From Prevotellaceae bacterium UBA2744 (GTDB lineage Bacteria; Bacteroidota; Bacteroidia; Bacteroidales; Bacteroidaceae): DNA of 64,000 nucleotides. A program made the position numbers and the translations under genes. The notes below the pieces were generated by a model, which saw only the letters and a list, made by a program, of their open reading frames with translations, was not told the origin of the DNA and made no database searches. Below, in pieces: positions 61,639 through 64,000 of the stretch (its first letter is position 1; each line of letters opens with the position of its first letter). The stretch covers positions 1 to 64,000 of the forward strand of contig DEJQ01000035.1 of assembly GCA_002353575.1 (NCBI GenBank), read 5' to 3'.

Positions 61639-63588
61639 ATGAATATTAGAATCGTTGCACGAAAGAGCCGTCTGTCTCAGTTGCAGGTAGCAGAGGTCAT
61701 GAGCCGATACCCCGATGTCGGTTATCAGTTGGAGGCACTCTCATCCTATGGCGACCTGAACCAACAGGTATCATTGCTCAACGGAGAGGCTCCGGCCGAT
61801 ATGTTCACCCGCGAACTGGACACAGCCCTGCTGGAGCATCGTGCAGACATAGCCATACATTCGGCAAAAGACCTGCCATATCCGCTCCACGAACGTCTTG
61901 AGGTGATAGCCCTGTTCCCGCCGTTCGACCAGACCGATTCGCTGGTAAGCCGCTCACGTCTGACGCTGGGGCAGCTGCCTGCCGGCAGTCGCGTGGGCAC
62001 CAGTTCCCCGCTGCGCCGCCGCGAACTGCTGGCTCTGCGCCCCGACCTTACCGTCGTCGGACTGCGCGGCAGCATAGAAGAACGGGTGCACAAAGTGCAC
62101 AGCGGAGAAATCGATGCAGCCATCGTGGCCACTTGTGCCCTCAAGCGCCTGGGCATGGAGAGGGAGATCAGTGAGGTATTGCCCTTCGACACCCACCCTC
62201 TCCAGGGGTATCTGGCAGTTACCGCCCTTCGGGGCAGGGACGAACTGAAAACTCTCTTCGGACAGAACGAGGTGCTGCACCGTCAGGGGCAGGTGACTAT
62301 CGTGGGTTTTGGTCCCGGCGACCCGGAACTGCTTACTGTCAAGGCTGTCAAGGCGCTCCGTCGGGCTGACGTCATATTCTACGACGATCTGATAGGCAAG
62401 GAGTATCTTGACACCCTTTCTGCCGAGAAAGTCTATGTGGGTAAGCGTAGCGGTCTGCACCATGCTGAGCAGAGCGAGATAAACCGCATGCTTCTGGGTG
62501 CTGCCCGTGAGGGCAGGGATGTGGTCCGGTTGAAGGGTGGCGACCCTATGGTTTTTGCTCATGCAGGCGAGGAGATAGAATACCTGCAGAGTAATCTGGT
62601 CAGTGTGTCTGTAGTTCCTGGCATCGGTACTGTCTCGGCTCTGGCTGCCTCTGCTAAGGTCAGTCTGACTCAGAGAGGCATCAGTTCCAGCATCGCACTG
62701 GTCAATGGCCATTCGACACATCCGATTATCCCTGCTACCGACACTATAGCCTATTATATGGGTGGAAGCCGCATCGCTCAGATCGGAGAGGCTTTGCTCT
62801 CGGAGGGATGGGCTGCTGCCACACCCGTACTTCTGGCACACAATGTGTCGCTGCCAGACGAGCAGGTCTTTGAGACCACTGTCGGTGAACTGCCTGCACT
62901 CAGAACTCCGCTGTCCACTCCTGTCATTATGCTGGCAGGTGATGTGGCAGGACTGCGTCATAAACCTGCCTCTGCCGTCTCCCGCACCCTCTACACGGGA
63001 GTGGAATGCCCGGATGAGAACTACATACATACCCCTATGATAGAGATCGTACCGGTCGGCTACGAAGTGCCGCCTACGGACTCTTTCGACTATCTTCTTT
63101 TTACCAGCCGCCATGCCGTAAGGCATTGGAAGGGGGATTTTCAGGGGCATATAGTGTCTATCGGAGATACTACGACCAGGGAACTCAGGTTGGTCGGCGT
63201 GGAGACTGTCGGACAGCCGGAGCAGGATGACAGTTATGGCGTGATAGAGTATTTCAGTAGGCTGCCCCGCGGACGGGTGCTCATTCCGCGTTCTGATCTG
63301 GCTCTCAGTATCATTCCCGACGGACTCCGTGCATTGGGCTTCCAGGTCACTGCATTGACGGTGTATAACACTGTCTACCCGCATCATGTGGCCTGCGTCA
63401 ATCTGACAAACATACAGCGTGTGGTGTTTACTTCGCCCTCGACCATCGATAATTTCATCAGGACCTACGGCGGACTCCCCACTCATATAGAATATATTAC
63501 GCGTGGCAGTGTCACTGCCCGACATTTAAAGAACAGACAAAATGAAACGATTCAGAACGTACAGGAAAGATCAGGAAACAAGGGATAG
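61639..63588 (+). CDS. HemC-CobA-HemD triple fusion (HMB synthase, SUMT, uroporphyrinogen-III synthase)
   Basis: 649 residues with three enzymes in pathway-related order. Residues 1 to about 212: hydroxymethylbilane synthase with HSAKDLP (D78 as the catalytic Asp), GTSSPLRRREL and GLRGSIEERV. Residues about 217-445: uroporphyrinogen-III C-methyltransferase (VTIVGFGPGDPELLT, VRLKGGDPMVF, VVPGIGTVSA). Residues about 448-632: HemD-like synthase (LLFTSRHAV, VLIPRS, VFTSPSTIDNF). The HemC part stops at LQGYLAVTALRGR, so domain 3, with the Cys that binds the dipyrromethane cofactor, is missing. Cys166 and Cys456 are the only nearby cysteines and neither aligns. The last 47 bases overlap hemB. Confidence 0.92.
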   Translation: MNIRIVARKSRLSQLQVAEVMSRYPDVGYQLEALSSYGDLNQQVSLLNGEAPADMFTRELDTALLEHRADIAIHSAKDLPYPLHERLEVIALFPPFDQTDSLVSRSRLTLGQLPAGSRVGTSSPLRRRELLALRPDLTVVGLRGSIEERVHKVHSGEIDAAIVATCALKRLGMEREISEVLPFDTHPLQGYLAVTALRGRDELKTLFGQNEVLHRQGQVTIVGFGPGDPELLTVKAVKALRRADVIFYDDLIGKEYLDTLSAEKVYVGKRSGLHHAEQSEINRMLLGAAREGRDVVRLKGGDPMVFAHAGEEIEYLQSNLVSVSVVPGIGTVSALAASAKVSLTQRGISSSIALVNGHSTHPIIPATDTIAYYMGGSRIAQIGEALLSEGWAAATPVLLAHNVSLPDEQVFETTVGELPALRTPLSTPVIMLAGDVAGLRHKPASAVSRTLYTGVECPDENYIHTPMIEIVPVGYEVPPTDSFDYLLFTSRHAVRHWKGDFQGHIVSIGDTTTRELRLVGVETVGQPEQDDSYGVIEYFSRLPRGRVLIPRSDLALSIIPDGLRALGFQVTALTVYNTVYPHHVACVNLTNIQRVVFTSPSTIDNFIRTYGGLPTHIEYITRGSVTARHLKNRQNETIQNVQERSGNKG

Positions 63589-64000
63589 CTATGCTGATGT
63601 GAGAGTCAGTGCCGAGGATTTTATCTATCCTTATTTCGTAGTTGAGGGAAAGGGTGTGGTAGAGCCTGTTGCCACGATGCCCGGTATAAATCGCTACAGC
63701 ATTGACACTCTGGTGGATGATGTGTTGCAGATAGGTGCCTTGGGCATCAATAAGGTGTTGCTCTTCGGAGTGGTGGGCGACGAGGTGAAGGACGAACGCG
63801 GTTCGGCTGCCTATGCTGAGGATAGTCTGATTTCGCGTGCCGTGAGAGCCGTCAAACAGGCTTCGCCTGCAACCATTGTGCTGACCGATGTATGTCTCTG
63901 CGAATATACCAGTCACGGTCATTGCGGCTTGGTTACGGAACGCACGGAACCGGCTGTCGAGGGCGGTGTTCTCCGGAAGATTGTAGATGTGGATAACGAC
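63542..64000 (+). CDS. hemB: Porphobilinogen synthase (delta-aminolevulinate dehydratase), partial
   Basis: First 153 codons; the gene runs off the window. Joins two aminolevulinates into porphobilinogen, the substrate of the upstream fusion enzyme. Family start MKRFRTYRKDQETRDSYADV; LLFGVVGDEVKDERGSAAY and the zinc site LTDVCLCEYTSHGHCG (three Cys) are seen. Starts inside the end of the triple-fusion gene, 47 bases overlap, so the two are coupled. Confidence 0.96.
   Translation, partial: MKRFRTYRKDQETRDSYADVRVSAEDFIYPYFVVEGKGVVEPVATMPGINRYSIDTLVDDVLQIGALGINKVLLFGVVGDEVKDERGSAAYAEDSLISRAVRAVKQASPATIVLTDVCLCEYTSHGHCGLVTERTEPAVEGGVLRKIVDVDND

Noticed and set aside
61954..63525. 523-codon minus-strand frame opposite the HemC-CobA-HemD gene
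   Set aside because: Antisense shadow; the sense strand has three complete enzyme signatures.

Overview
The window is a piece of a Bacteroidales chromosome, most likely Prevotella or another Prevotellaceae. Evidence: promoters of the Bacteroidetes type (TTTG-N19-TAnnTTTG) before rpsU, the tRNA-Thr/tuf unit and a DUF3108 gene; almost no Shine-Dalgarno sequences; conserved order rpsU-xerC-hpf-tRNA-tuf-tRNA-secE-nusG-rplKAJL-rpoBC; and Bacteroidetes families such as DUF3108, DUF4861, a membrane-bound AraC sensor and C-termini resembling type IX secretion signals. The species call is an inference.

Layout. 1-282: repeat-rich leader. 283-3587: ribD, with rnhB and xerD on the minus strand, then a DUF3108 gene divergent from xerD. 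3673-8697: a pectin/starch run (KduD-like dehydrogenase, a type I pullulanase that has lost its N-terminus, a CE8 pectin methylesterase, a DUF4861 protein). 8968-12618: a 1216-residue secreted protein with three related beta domains. 12749-14068: hflX. 14102-20587 (minus): tightly coupled dxs-trkA-trkH-pyrH-PAP2 operon. 20907-22868: groES-groEL behind a perfect non-CIRCE inverted repeat. 23007-28149: DUF2723/GT117 membrane protein, polysaccharide deacetylase, acyltransferase. 28281-42836: the rpsU to rpoC translation/transcription superoperon with two tRNAs. 42929-45104 (minus): ZIP transporter, a 57-residue winged-helix gene, a gene remnant, and an alpha/beta hydrolase whose lipoprotein signal has decayed. 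45241-56987: arabinan/galactan (pectin side-chain) locus with a membrane AraC regulator, GH51, GH53, esterase, GH53 and convergent GH3, but no SusC/SusD pair. 57166-64000: LuxR regulator, siroheme sulfite/nitrite reductase with a C-terminal TusA domain, and a compact siroheme pathway (precorrin-2 dehydrogenase, glutamyl-tRNA reductase, a HemC-CobA-HemD triple fusion, hemB running off the end).

How it fits together: the two glycan regions would deal with pectin backbone, its galactan/arabinan side chains and alpha-glucans. The last 7 kb looks like a dedicated line making siroheme for the reductase encoded in the same cluster.

Most interesting: the triple fusion keeps HemC domains 1 and 2 but seems to lack domain 3, which normally carries the cysteine that anchors the dipyrromethane cofactor. 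The other tetrapyrrole enzymes nearby are short as well. Short tandem arrays are a second theme: 7-bp arrays lie directly before the start codons of the GH3 and precorrin-2 dehydrogenase genes, a further 7-bp array lies inside the linker of the reductase-TusA fusion where slippage would shift the frame, and a 9-bp array precedes ribD. Several genes show recent decay: the pullulanase N-terminus, the hydrolase signal peptide, a 36-residue signal-peptide orphan and a 23-residue C-terminal remnant.
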